A DNA stretch of 64,000 bases from assembly GCF_000426765.1 (NCBI RefSeq), contig NZ_AUFZ01000017.1, forward strand, positions 1 through 64,000, written 5' to 3'. How positions within the stretch are numbered: the first letter of the stretch is position 1; every line of letters starts with the position of its first letter. Position numbers and translations under genes: made by a program. Source of the DNA: Vibrio litoralis DSM 17657. GTDB lineage: Bacteria > Pseudomonadota > Gammaproteobacteria > Enterobacterales > Vibrionaceae. Shown one piece after another: positions 1 to 8,653 of this stretch. The notes below the pieces were generated by a model, which saw nothing but the letters and a program-made list of their open reading frames with translations, was not told the DNA's origin and made no database searches.

Positions 1-246
1 TATTCTAGAAACTAATTGAGGGCTTATTAGTCGAGCTTCATGACCAAACTGTGATACAAGGCGCTTCCAGTAATTAGATGTCGCACAGGCTTCAAATATC
101 ACGATAGTAGGTGTTTGATTGGCAATCCAAGATGTGAATGCTTGCGGCGTCATTTCATTGTTTGAAAGCACTTTATTGTTTGTGTACACACAAACTTGAA
201 ACACATCTTTTGCTAAATCAACACCAATAATAGTAGAATTATTCAT
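1..246 (-). mobile_element. IS110-family (IS1111 group) transposase, N-terminal part, cut by window edge
   Basis: The reverse strand encodes 82 codons from an ATG at 246 to the window edge. The N-terminus reads IIGVDLAKDVFQV, followed by IFEACATSNYW and HEARLISPQLV. These are the RuvC-like DEDD N-terminal signatures of IS110-family transposases, with the first catalytic Asp in GVDLAK; EACA(S/T)SNYW and LISPQ are typical of the IS1111 group. The rest lies outside the window, so intactness is unknown. The gene reads away from the arginase cassette. A truncated attC end (GTTATGTG at 317) lies 70 bp upstream, which fits the IS1111-attC subfamily known to insert in integron attC sites. The family call is firm and the subgroup is likely. 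Confidence 0.85.
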
Positions 247-324
247 AACTGTTTGACTCCCAATAAAAATTTATTAGCAGGTTAAGTTTAGCTGAGGAGA
301 GGGAGTCTAATTATCTGTTATGTG
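247..324. other. Element end plus truncated attC 3' end
   Basis: This is the noncoding strip between the transposase start and the arginase gene. It ends in GTTATGTG at 317-324, the same octamer that ends the complete attC at 1380-1387. Only the right-hand core of an attC is present. The left half is replaced by sequence leading into the transposase, so the insertion appears to have split an attC. The exact element boundary cannot be fixed without a reference copy. Confidence 0.55.
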
Positions 325-356
325 AATAAGAGATAGTCATGAGCTCTGGAGGAAGA

Positions 357-1283
357 ATGGGTAATAAGAAATTTGATATTATTGGTGCACCATTTAATAA
401 ACTTGGTTACTTAAAGACAGAAAAAAATACAGTTGAAGGGCTCCGCAGCACTGATGAATTTACTTGGTTAGCTTTAAGTAATTGGATAGATGTCCGTAAC
501 TCTCGTTGGGGAATGGACATCAAAGATGTTGGCGATATAACTACAAATAAAAGTGTAAATGATGCCATTTTAAATGACCAAAATGAAAAGGCTTTAGGCA
601 TTTATTGTGACGAACTAAAGTCCAAATTATTGAATAGTTTCGAAGCTGGTAGAACTCCTATAACAATTGGAGGTGATCACTCTATAGCGGTCGGTACTGT
701 GCAAGCAGCTTTAGAACATTATCAAAAAAATAAAAATGAAAAAGTAGCTGTTGTATGGGTTGACGCTCATGCGGATTGCAATAGCTCTCTTGATAGCAAC
801 CTTCATGGTAAGCCTCTAGCAATGTTAATGAACGAATATCGCCATAATGGTTGGTCAGTACCCACAGAGTCACAGTTGAGTTCTGAACAGGTCTTTTATA
901 TTGGTGTCCGAGACTTAATGCCTAATGAGTTTGAGTTTATTTCGAACTCCAGCGTTACAAACTACGATATGACCTACTTGGACACACATGGTATTCAAAG
1001 CGTATTAGCTGACTTAATGGCCAAAATTGATAGTCAATTTGATCGTGTATATTTGTCCTTTGACTACGATGCACTTGATGGCAGCATATTTCGGGCCTGT
1101 GCCACGCCTAATATCGGTGGTCTATCCGCACGCGAAGCATTGCACCTTGTCCATACAATAGCATCTAGTCCTAAGTTTATCGGAGCTGACTTTGTTGAAT
1201 ATATGCCTGAACTGGACGAAAAAAGTATTTCAAAAGAGTTGATGGTGAAACTAATTGATGCAGTTTGGGGCTTTCGCGCTTAA
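357..1283 (+). CDS. Arginase/agmatinase-family (ureohydrolase) hydrolase in an integron cassette
   Basis: This 308-residue protein has the binuclear-metal ureohydrolase fold. The metal-ligand motifs are present: GGDHS (His about 108), DAHAD (Asp136, His138, Asp140) and SFDYDALDG (Asp236, Asp238). The family hydrolyses arginine, agmatine, formiminoglutamate or related guanidino compounds, and the substrate cannot be read here. The usual DALDP is DALDG, and the C-terminal half follows the family pattern. The ATG at 357 is preferred because GGAGGAA lies just before it; an in-frame ATG at 339 has only a weak ribosome site. The gene fills a mobile cassette bounded by attC cores at 317 and 1380. 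No cassette promoter is evident. Confidence 0.8.
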   Translation: MGNKKFDIIGAPFNKLGYLKTEKNTVEGLRSTDEFTWLALSNWIDVRNSRWGMDIKDVGDITTNKSVNDAILNDQNEKALGIYCDELKSKLLNSFEAGRTPITIGGDHSIAVGTVQAALEHYQKNKNEKVAVVWVDAHADCNSSLDSNLHGKPLAMLMNEYRHNGWSVPTESQLSSEQVFYIGVRDLMPNEFEFISNSSVTNYDMTYLDTHGIQSVLADLMAKIDSQFDRVYLSFDYDALDGSIFRACATPNIGGLSAREALHLVHTIASSPKFIGADFVEYMPELDEKSISKELMVKLIDAVWGFRA

Positions 1284-1286
1284 ATA

Positions 1287-1387
1287 CACATAACAAGGCG
1301 CTTAAGTCTGATTCGTGAACAGGTGCCATTTTCGCTTCGCTCCAATTTTGGCACACTTTCACTCACAGCTTAGCTTGGCGTTATGTG
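1287..1387. other. attC recombination site (complete)
   Basis: CACATAAC (1287-1294) and GTTATGTG (1380-1387) are perfect inverse complements and form the outer core. Inside them the arms around GGCGCTTAAG and CTTAGCTTGG pair with a bulge, followed by an inner GTGCCA/TGGCAC pair. This is the folded single-strand architecture of integron attC sites, about 101 bp long and similar to Vibrio VCRs. The predicted crossover is after G1380. No integrase gene is present in the window. Confidence 0.8.
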
Positions 1388-1519
1388 CTATCATCAATTT
1401 CTTCCACTTTACGGTGTTTTTTATGAAACTTATTCCTCTTTTAAAGCAGCCTCGCATTCACTGACGGCATAGTGTTATTTCAATAATTCTTATTATTTAA
1501 CATTAGCTTGAGGCTTCGT

Positions 1520-2155
1520 ATGCAAAAAAAACATTGGTCAAAATTTCAGTTACTTCATGAGGTGGTAACTAACCCTAATATTTCTATCAAAGGTACTCAC
1601 AGTTATTACAGTAATTGCTGGGATAGCGGGTTTGAAGAATCTGTTGTTCGATATCTTCACGGTGATGAAGTTAGCCGTAATTGGGAGCCAAGGTGGAAAA
1701 TAGATAAGCTCCATATTGGTGATTATGTTTGTATTGGTGCAGAAGTGGTTATCTTAATGGGTGGTAATCATACCCATAGAGCGGATTGGTTCTGCTTGTA
1801 CCCATTTATGGATTACATTGATGAAGCATATATCGGTAAAGGTGATACCTTTATCCATGATGGTGCGTGGCTCGGAATGAGGTCAATGGTTATGCCTGGC
1901 GTAACTATTGGAGAAGGTGCGATAGTTGCAGCAAATAGCGTAGTAACCAAAGATGTTGCTCCCTATAGTGTTGTTGGAGGAACGCCCGCGAAATTAGTCA
2001 AATATCGTTTTGATGAATCGATTATTGCTGAGCTTTTGCAAATGCGGATCTATGATTGGCCTTTGGAGAAGTTTGAAGCATTGAAACGGTATCTGTGTGC
2101 GTCAGATATCCAACAACTGAAAAGAGCAGTACTGGCGTACGATGGTAAAAACTAG
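1520..2155 (+). CDS. catB: CatB-type (xenobiotic) acetyltransferase cassette gene
   Basis: This 211-residue left-handed beta-helix (hexapeptide repeat) acetyltransferase is of the CatB/Vat family, which transfers acetyl from acetyl-CoA to chloramphenicol or streptogramins. Family marks are VTNPNISIKG near the N-terminus, the GGNHTHRADW segment carrying the catalytic-type His, DGAWLGMRSMVMPGV, GAIVAANSVVTKDV, YSVVGGTPAKLV, and a C-terminal helix with YDWPLEKFE. The ATG at 1520 follows GAGG with good spacing; an upstream TTG at 1508 is less likely. The stop codon is followed directly by the attC core at 2156. Whether it acts on a drug is not shown, because many integron CatB homologues have uncharacterised substrates. 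Confidence 0.85.
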   Translation: MQKKHWSKFQLLHEVVTNPNISIKGTHSYYSNCWDSGFEESVVRYLHGDEVSRNWEPRWKIDKLHIGDYVCIGAEVVILMGGNHTHRADWFCLYPFMDYIDEAYIGKGDTFIHDGAWLGMRSMVMPGVTIGEGAIVAANSVVTKDVAPYSVVGGTPAKLVKYRFDESIIAELLQMRIYDWPLEKFEALKRYLCASDIQQLKRAVLAYDGKN

Positions 2156-2180
2156 CACATAACAAACGACTATGGCGTCA
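2156..2180. other. Truncated attC (5' part only)
   Basis: CACATAAC at 2156-2163 repeats exactly the left core of the complete attC at 1287 and starts immediately after the catB stop. No matching GTTATGTG follows. Within about 20 bp the sequence becomes an IS110-family transposase remnant. The cassette therefore lacks a usable 3' recombination site. Confidence 0.65.
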
Positions 2181-2184
2181 ATAA

Positions 2185-2340
2185 TTAAATTTTAACTCTA
2201 TTTTCATCCCACATGACGCCATCCCTTAGTATCGAATTTAAGATAACAACCATCTTTCTAACACAGGCAATGATGGCGACTTTCTTGGGCTTTTTTTGGT
2301 TATCGTTGCTACACCGATAAGAGAAGCTGCTGCCTCTTGC
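2185..2340 (-). pseudogene. IS110-family transposase C-terminal remnant
   Basis: The reverse strand reads KKPKKVAIIACVRKMVVILN and then LRDGVMWDE to a TAA at 2185-2187. This is the characteristic C-terminal tail of IS110/IS1111 transposases. Upstream of about 2340 the similarity is lost and the frame runs into an overlapping reading of the neighbouring TerB-like gene. Only about 50 codons survive, with no catalytic Ser or DEDD residues, so it is a dead fragment. Its orientation and position rule out its being the missing half of the copy at 1-246 by a simple split. Confidence 0.7.
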
Positions 2341-2353
2341 TGATACTGCTAGA

Positions 2354-2794
2354 TTAAGGAGCGACAGAGAGTTTGGCGCGAATAAAATCACTGTGATTAA
2401 CGTATAACAGTTCGGCGACTTTTCGAATAATTGCTTCTTCAATTGGGTCTAGAACGTTATCTGCATAAGCGACTTGCCACATGGATTGAATCAGCTCAAA
2501 ACGTTGTTGATGTTCTAAATCGCGTAATTGGTCGGTAAATTCATAAAGAGATGCCGAGTTTTCTGAACGCAAAGTGGCCTCTTGTAATAAAGCTTTCGCA
2601 TCCGCTTTGGTTAAAGAAAGCAGCTTACCGAGCATTTGTATTTTGGCGGCTTCTTCTTTTTCATCAACAGAATGATCGGCTTGCGAAACCTGACAGAGCA
2701 AGGCGGCTATCGCTAGGTTAGTATCAACCGATTGATTTTCTTGAATGTTTTCATCAACGATTTGATTAAAGAAGCTTTTTAAAGATTGAATCAT
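2354..2794 (-). CDS. TerB-like (tellurite-resistance family) protein
   Basis: This 146-residue all-helical protein has the TerB/DjlA-N pattern: an acidic N-terminal helix set (LAIAALLCQVSQADHSVDEKE) and a second copy (QSMWQVAYADNVLDPIEEAIIRKVAELL). The two ADxxxDxxE segments resemble metal-binding helix pairs in TerB domains. The role in this family is poorly defined (stress or metal binding), and stand-alone copies are common in marine gamma-proteobacteria. The gene is the first chromosomal gene next to the cassette and IS debris. Its 3' end is only 13 bp from the IS remnant, so the insertion spared the gene. Confidence 0.75.
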   Translation of the reverse strand: MIQSLKSFFNQIVDENIQENQSVDTNLAIAALLCQVSQADHSVDEKEEAAKIQMLGKLLSLTKADAKALLQEATLRSENSASLYEFTDQLRDLEHQQRFELIQSMWQVAYADNVLDPIEEAIIRKVAELLYVNHSDFIRAKLSVAP

Positions 2795-2930
2795 AATGAC
2801 CTACTAACTAGTTTGTATAAAGACACCCTAAAACTTTGACATTAAAAATCAAGAAAAGTCTTCATCAATCAAAATGATTTAGCGATATAATGCCGCTTTC
2901 CTTACACCTTATTTGCCAATTTGGAATGTC

Positions 2931-3656
2931 ATGTTTGATATAAATAGTACTGTGATACTTGCGATGGGAATGATTTTCCTTGGCTCATTTGTACAAAGCG
3001 CGATTGGTTTTGGGCTCGCGGTAGTCGCGGCTCCTTTGTTGTTCTTAATTTCTCCTCAATATGTCCCGGCACCGATAGTGATGGTGGCGTTATTTAACTC
3101 ACTTTTTAATGCCTATAAATACCGCAATAACATTTCTATTGGTGGTTTGAAAATGGCGATTTATGGTCGCATTCCTGGCTCTGTTGCTGGGGGCGTTTTA
3201 CTGCTGTACGTGTCTAGTTCCGTTTTATCATTGTGGCTAGGTGGAATGGTGTTATTAGCCGTATTGATTAGTTTAATGCCGATACGTTTTGAACCGACCC
3301 CAAATAGAATGGCAGTTGCAGGCTTTTTCTCCGGTTTTATGGGCACTAGTTCAAGTATTGGTGGGCCACCAATGGCGTTGATTTTGCAGCACCAAGATGC
3401 TTCATCGTTACGCGGTAACCTAGCGGCGTTCTTTGTTTTCAGCTCAATGATATCCCTAGTCGTTCAATACTTTATTGGCTATTTGACTTGGCAGCACGTA
3501 GTTATGACGCTCCCGTTGTTGCCAATGGGGTGGCTTGGTTATGTTGCAGCGCAAATGGTGGTGAAGTATGTCTCGAAAGAGTGGATTCGCATTTTTACCC
3601 TAGTGTTGTGTCTAGCCAGTGCCACGACAGCGATTGTGCGTGGCTTGCAGTTGTAG
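2931..3656 (+). CDS. TSUP (TauE/SafE) family membrane permease
   Basis: This 241-residue polytopic protein has about eight hydrophobic segments in two similar halves. The first half contains GSFVQSAIGFGLAVVAAPLL and the second FFSGFMGTSSSIGGPPMAL, the paired signatures of the TSUP/TauE family. Members export or import sulfur-containing or small organic anions such as sulfite, sulfoacetate or taurine. The substrate here is unknown. The ATG at 2931 follows GGAATGTC; an in-frame TTG at 2913 is possible. The gene stands alone between divergent terB-like and hrpA. Confidence 0.8.
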   Translation: MFDINSTVILAMGMIFLGSFVQSAIGFGLAVVAAPLLFLISPQYVPAPIVMVALFNSLFNAYKYRNNISIGGLKMAIYGRIPGSVAGGVLLLYVSSSVLSLWLGGMVLLAVLISLMPIRFEPTPNRMAVAGFFSGFMGTSSSIGGPPMALILQHQDASSLRGNLAAFFVFSSMISLVVQYFIGYLTWQHVVMTLPLLPMGWLGYVAAQMVVKYVSKEWIRIFTLVLCLASATTAIVRGLQL

Positions 3657-3852
3657 TCTTAGACTATAAAGATTAATTAGGGCGACAGTTTAGATCTCAT
3701 TTCGCCCTGTGTTACAATTTTGATAATTCTATATTTTATGAGTGCAGAGCAATCTTCATCTGCGCTCTCTAATCGTTTCAATAGGAATCGTTTTGACCAA
3801 CCCTCATGATAACGCCCATTCTTCCGCTGATTCTCACTCATCAACTCAAGAG

Positions 3853-6800
3853 ATGACCACCCAAGAGAATGGCGCGCAGGGCAATACTGCTGGCAGCCTA
3901 CGTGCCGCATTAAAAGATTGCATGATCCGTGACCGCTTTCGTTTAAGTAAGCGAATTCATGGTGCTAGTAAAATTAAGAAACCAGAAGCGAAAGCCGCGG
4001 TGTTTGATGAAATCGCCATGGATATTGCCAAGTCGATGATGGTGGTGCAAAACCGTAGCCTACATAAACCGCATATTGAATATCCTGAAAACTTACCAGT
4101 TAGTCAAAAGCGTGATGATATTGCAGAAGCGATTGCTAATAACCAAGTGGTGATTATTGCTGGTGAAACGGGGTCAGGTAAAACTACCCAAATTCCGAAA
4201 ATATGCAGCGAACTTGGTCGAGGCCGAGCGGGTTTAATCGGTCATACTCAACCACGTCGTTTAGCGGCGCGTTCTGTTGCCAGCCGTATTGCGGAAGAGA
4301 TGCAAACTCCAATGGGTGAGTATGTCGGCTATAAGGTTCGGTTTAACGATCAGATTTCCGATAATACCCAAATTAAGCTGATGACCGATGGTATTTTGCT
4401 GGCGGAAATTCAGCACGATCGCTTTTTAAATCAATACGACACCATCATTATCGATGAAGCGCACGAACGTAGCTTGAATATTGATTTCATCATGGGTTAC
4501 CTGAAAGAGTTACTACCAAAGCGCCCAGACCTTAAAATTATCATTACTTCGGCAACCATTGACCCAGAACGTTTCTCTAACCATTTTGATAAAGCGCCAA
4601 TTATTGAAGTGTCGGGTCGAACTTATCCGGTTGATGTGCGGTATCGTCCGCTGAATCCAGATGATGCCGACCAAGATCTTGACCAACTAGAAGGTATTTT
4701 CCAAGCGGTCGATGAATTATGTGATGAACCCGGTTTAGGTGACATTCTCATTTTCATGAATGGTGAACGTGAAATTCGTGATACCGCGGATGCGCTTTCA
4801 AAGCGTACGAATACTAACCGCAATATGCGAGATACTGAAATCGTGCCTTTGTATGCGCGATTATCATCTGCCGAGCAAAACCGAATCTTCCAATCACATA
4901 CTGGTCGCCGTATTGTGTTGGCGACCAACGTAGCCGAAACCTCGTTAACGGTTCCGGGAATCAAATATGTTATTGATCCGGGTACCGCGCGTATTAGTCG
5001 TTATAGCTACCGTACTAAAGTGCAGCGTTTGCCTATCGAGCCGGTATCTCAAGCCAGCGCCAATCAGCGTAAAGGGCGTTGTGGCCGTGTCAGCGAAGGT
5101 ATTTGTATTCGACTGTATTCGGAAGAGGATTTTAACTCACGTCCGGAATTTACCGACCCTGAAATTCTGCGTACTAACTTAGCCTCGGTGATTTTACAAA
5201 TGACGGCACTAGGGCTAGGTGATATTGAAGCCTTCCCATTTGTTGAAGCGCCAGATAAGCGTAATATTCAAGATGGTGTGCGTCTGCTAGAAGAACTGGG
5301 TGCGATTAATCCGAATGCCAAAGATCCTAAAAAACGGTTAACCGCAATAGGGCGCAAATTAGCTCGCTTGCCGATTGACCCTCGCTTAGCGCGTATGGTT
5401 CTTGAATCGGTTAAATATAACTGCTTGCAAGAAGTGATGATTATTGCCTCGGCGTTGTCGATTCAAGATCCACGTGAACGTCCTAGTGATAAACAACAGA
5501 GCTCAGATGAGAAGCACAAACGTTTTTTCCATGAAGAGTCAGACTTTTTTACCTTTGTGAACGTTTGGAACTACATCAAAGAGCAACAAAAAGCCTTATC
5601 GAGCAATCAATTCCGTAAGCAGTGTAAACAAGATTACTTAAATTACTTACGTGTCCGTGAATGGCAAGATGTGTATTTCCAACTGCATCAAGCGATGCGT
5701 GAAATGGATGCCAAGCTCAACACAGAAGCGGCCGGTTACCAATCGGTTCATACTGCATTATTAGTCGGTTTACTGTCGCATATTGGTGTGAAAGATACCG
5801 AAAAGAGTGAATATCAAGGTGCACGTAATGCACGTTTTCATATCTTCCCTGCATCAGGTTTATTTAAAAAGCAGCCTAAATGGATCATGTCGGCAGAGCT
5901 GGTGGAAACATCAAAGCTGTGGGGACGCATCATTGCTAAAATCCAGCCTGAATGGGTTGAACCTCTTGCACCGCACTTAATCAAGCGTAGTTATAGCGAA
6001 CCTCATTGGTCGAAAAAGCAAGCGGCTGTTATCGCGTCAGAAAAAGTGATGCTGTATGGCATTCCGATTGTGCCTAAGCGTAATGTGAATTATGGGCCAA
6101 TTGATCCGGTTGTCAGCCGTGAAATCTTTATTCGTAGTGCGTTGGTAGAAGGCGATTGGGAAACCAAACATAAATTCTTCCATCAAAACCGTAAGTTATT
6201 ACGAGAAGTCGAAGAGCTTGAGCATAAATCACGTCGTCGTGACATTTTGGTCGATGATGATGAGCTATTTAATTTCTACGATCAACGTGTCAGTACTGAC
6301 GTAGTCTCAGGACGTCATTTTGATTCGTGGTGGAAAAAGGCCAGCAAAGAAAATCCTGAACTACTCGATTTTGAAAAAGAGATGTTGTTCCAAGGTGATG
6401 CCAGTCATGTGACCGACTTAGACTACCCAAACTTTTGGCATCAAAATGGTTTGAAGTTAAAACTGAGTTACCAATTCGAGCCTGGGCAAGACAATGATGG
6501 TGTGACAGTACATATTCCGCTACCCATTTTGAACCAAGTGAGTCCGGATGGCTTTGATTGGCAGATACCGGGTTTACGTCATGAGCTAGTGGTAAGTTTG
6601 ATTAAATCATTGCCTAAAGGGTTACGTCGTAACTTTGTACCAGCGCCAAACTATGCGGATGCGTTTCTATCTCGTGTTACCCCAATGGAAATGCCAATTC
6701 TAGATGCGTTAGAAAAAGAATTACGTCGCATGACTGGGGTAGAAGTGAAGCGGGAAGATTGGCAACTCGAACAAATTCCAGATCACCTTAAAGTGACATT

Positions 6801-7779
6801 CCGCGCGGTCGATCACCGTAAACGTAAGCTAAAAGAGCATTACGATTTATACGAACTTAAAGAAAGCTTGAAAGATAAAGTTCAAGAAACCTTATCAAAA
6901 GTGGCTGACGATGATATCGAGCAGCAAGGTTTGCATACATGGAGCTTTGGTGAACTACCAACGGTTTACCAACAAAAACGTGGTGGCTTTGAGGTTAAAG
7001 CTTTTCCTGCTTTAGTCGATGCGAAAGATAGTGTTGCAATTAAACTATTTGAAACCGAACAAGAGCAGCAACAGGCGATGCGCGCAGGTCAACGTCGACT
7101 AGTGTTGCTTAATGTACCGTCACCGATTAAATATTTGCACAGCAACCTACCGAATAAATCAAAATTGGGTTTGTACTTTAACCCTTATGGTAAAGTGCTC
7201 GATTTAATTGATGACTGCATTGCTTGTGGTGTTGATAAATTGATTGAACAAAAGGGCGGCCTAGTATGGCAACCTGAACAGTTTGAAGCATTGAAAGAGC
7301 ATGTCCGTGCTGAGTTGGGAGATACGGTTGTCGATATCGCACAGCAAGTAGAAACGATTTTAACTACTGCCTTTAACATTAATAAAAAGCTTAAAGGTAA
7401 AGTTGATTTAAGCATGGCATTTGCGTTATCGGATATTAAAGCGCAAGTAGAAGGTTTGATTTTTAAAGGCTTTGCCACCGAATGTGGTTGGAAGCGTCTA
7501 CCTGATATTTTGCGTTATTTGAAAGCGATTGAACGTCGAATGGAAAAATTGCCAATTGATCCAAATAAAGACCGCTTACATATCTTGAAGGTAGAGTCGG
7601 TGACTAAGGATTACAAAGAACTGCTGAACAAGATCCCTAAAGGGGTAGAGATCCCCGATTCCGTCAAGGAGATACGCTGGATGATCGAAGAGCTACGTGT
7701 GAGCTACTTTGCTCAGCAATTAGGCACGCCATATCCGGTTTCAGATAAGCGAGTTAAGAATGCTATTGATGCATGTTAA
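3853..7779 (+). CDS. hrpA: ATP-dependent RNA helicase HrpA
   Basis: DEAH-box helicase of about 1308 residues, close to the roughly 1300 of E. coli HrpA. Motif I GETGSGKT is near residue 104, motif II DEAH near 201, SATIDPERF follows, and motif VI appears as QRKGRCGR. The OB-fold/HA2 region and the long DUF3418-type C-terminus end in WMIEELRVSYFAQQLGTPYP. HrpA acts on mRNA and on ribosome rescue. The start is uncertain. ATG 3853 gives the family length; TTG 3793, preceded by AGGAA, would add 20 residues; the frame stays open to 3742. An out-of-frame short ORF (3738-3812 region) overlaps the upstream part. Confidence 0.95.
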   Translation: MTTQENGAQGNTAGSLRAALKDCMIRDRFRLSKRIHGASKIKKPEAKAAVFDEIAMDIAKSMMVVQNRSLHKPHIEYPENLPVSQKRDDIAEAIANNQVVIIAGETGSGKTTQIPKICSELGRGRAGLIGHTQPRRLAARSVASRIAEEMQTPMGEYVGYKVRFNDQISDNTQIKLMTDGILLAEIQHDRFLNQYDTIIIDEAHERSLNIDFIMGYLKELLPKRPDLKIIITSATIDPERFSNHFDKAPIIEVSGRTYPVDVRYRPLNPDDADQDLDQLEGIFQAVDELCDEPGLGDILIFMNGEREIRDTADALSKRTNTNRNMRDTEIVPLYARLSSAEQNRIFQSHTGRRIVLATNVAETSLTVPGIKYVIDPGTARISRYSYRTKVQRLPIEPVSQASANQRKGRCGRVSEGICIRLYSEEDFNSRPEFTDPEILRTNLASVILQMTALGLGDIEAFPFVEAPDKRNIQDGVRLLEELGAINPNAKDPKKRLTAIGRKLARLPIDPRLARMVLESVKYNCLQEVMIIASALSIQDPRERPSDKQQSSDEKHKRFFHEESDFFTFVNVWNYIKEQQKALSSNQFRKQCKQDYLNYLRVREWQDVYFQLHQAMREMDAKLNTEAAGYQSVHTALLVGLLSHIGVKDTEKSEYQGARNARFHIFPASGLFKKQPKWIMSAELVETSKLWGRIIAKIQPEWVEPLAPHLIKRSYSEPHWSKKQAAVIASEKVMLYGIPIVPKRNVNYGPIDPVVSREIFIRSALVEGDWETKHKFFHQNRKLLREVEELEHKSRRRDILVDDDELFNFYDQRVSTDVVSGRHFDSWWKKASKENPELLDFEKEMLFQGDASHVTDLDYPNFWHQNGLKLKLSYQFEPGQDNDGVTVHIPLPILNQVSPDGFDWQIPGLRHELVVSLIKSLPKGLRRNFVPAPNYADAFLSRVTPMEMPILDALEKELRRMTGVEVKREDWQLEQIPDHLKVTFRAVDHRKRKLKEHYDLYELKESLKDKVQETLSKVADDDIEQQGLHTWSFGELPTVYQQKRGGFEVKAFPALVDAKDSVAIKLFETEQEQQQAMRAGQRRLVLLNVPSPIKYLHSNLPNKSKLGLYFNPYGKVLDLIDDCIACGVDKLIEQKGGLVWQPEQFEALKEHVRAELGDTVVDIAQQVETILTTAFNINKKLKGKVDLSMAFALSDIKAQVEGLIFKGFATECGWKRLPDILRYLKAIERRMEKLPIDPNKDRLHILKVESVTKDYKELLNKIPKGVEIPDSVKEIRWMIEELRVSYFAQQLGTPYPVSDKRVKNAIDAC

Positions 7780-7804
7780 ATAATAATAAGTAAGAATATC
7801 CCCT

Positions 7805-7975
7805 TCGTATTTGAAGCTGCAGCTTTGTTGACGGCGCTCATTCGCCCCAATCACATAGGCGAGCTATGCTCATGGGATGGGGCCTCATTCACTTGTCGCC
7901 TCACTGCAACTCCAATTACTTTGGGTATATCATTCACTTGTCGCCTCACTGCAACTCCAATTACTTTGGGTATAG
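7805..7975. repeat. Vibrio-type intergenic repeat with a 45-bp tandem duplication
   Basis: In the hrpA-downstream gap, a 45-bp unit beginning CATTCACTTGTCGCC is present twice in tandem (7886-7930 and 7931-7975), differing only at the last base. The unit ends in TACTTTGGGTATA-like sequence. The preceding part (7813-7885) contains GAAGCTGCAGC and GCCCCAATCACATAG. These are hallmarks of a dispersed intergenic repeat common in Vibrio chromosomes and related to the copy at 19702. Nothing suggests coding. The 7780-8140 gap otherwise holds only the promoter region of the next gene. Confidence 0.7.
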
Positions 7976-8140
7976 TTTGTGGCTGTTTTGTAAGTAAATG
8001 ATTGAAATAGTCGCTAAAGTGAGATTTTTTCTTGATTTTACAGCCCATCTCACTAATCATGCATAATAAGTTTTAAATATGGATTTTGAGCCACTCTCAT
8101 TTCCATGAATATGATAATCGAAGGATTCGAAGGGATTACA

Positions 8141-8632
8141 ATGAAAAAAACGCTTTTAGCTTTGGCTTTAATGGGTGCGGCGTCACCTGCACTAGCTGAC
8201 TCGTGGCTTTATGCTGGTGTGAACTACGGTACGGCTGATTTTACTGAATCAGGTGCTGGTAATGAAGGTACTTACGGTGTGAATATCGGTACAGGTATTT
8301 TACCATTTATCGGCGTTGAAGCAGGTTACTGGGACTTAGGTGATATCGGCGGTTCTGATTTAACGACTGTTTATGCGGCAATCAAGCCAAGCATCAATGT
8401 TGGCCCTCTAGAATTCTACGGTAAACTCGGTGCTAACAAGTATGATGTAGGCTCTGGTCAATTTAAGAGTGATGATGGTTATGACATGATGTATGGCGCT
8501 GGTGTTGAATACACAGTGTTAGATGGCATTCCTCTAGGTTCGTTGTCACTTGGTCTTGCTTACAACCATTTTGGTTTTGATAAGTTTGACGCAAATACTT
8601 ATACCGTTAGTGCAACATTCCACTTTTTATAA
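8141..8632 (+). CDS. Outer-membrane beta-barrel protein (small, OmpA/OmpW-like fold)
   Basis: The 163-residue precursor has a clear signal peptide (MKKTLLALALMGAASPALA, cleavage before DSW). Alternating amphipathic strands follow: WLYAGVNYGTADF, GVEAGYWDLGD, LEFYGKLGANKYD, MMYGAGVEYTV, LSLGLAYNHFGF and TYTVSATFHFL. This is the pattern of an eight-stranded outer-membrane barrel. No OmpA peptidoglycan-binding domain is present. The ATG at 8141 follows GAAGGGA and matches the signal peptide; upstream ATGs at 8105 and 8111 would disrupt it. It is convergent with a second barrel gene across a shared terminator. Function unknown, exposed at the surface. Confidence 0.75.
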   Translation: MKKTLLALALMGAASPALADSWLYAGVNYGTADFTESGAGNEGTYGVNIGTGILPFIGVEAGYWDLGDIGGSDLTTVYAAIKPSINVGPLEFYGKLGANKYDVGSGQFKSDDGYDMMYGAGVEYTVLDGIPLGSLSLGLAYNHFGFDKFDANTYTVSATFHFL

Positions 8633-8653
8633 GTTTTAAATTTACCTAAAGCA

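Noticed and set aside
1422..1463. A 13-codon ORF before catB, like a leader peptide of inducible cat genes
   Set aside because: No pairing between this ORF and the catB ribosome site was seen, and translational attenuation of this kind is known from Gram-positive cat genes rather than CatB cassettes.
2185..2442. A minus-strand ORF read as an 85-residue gene
   Set aside because: Its useful part is only the IS110-family C-terminal tail. The upstream part is an out-of-frame reading of the TerB-like gene and there is no ribosome site.
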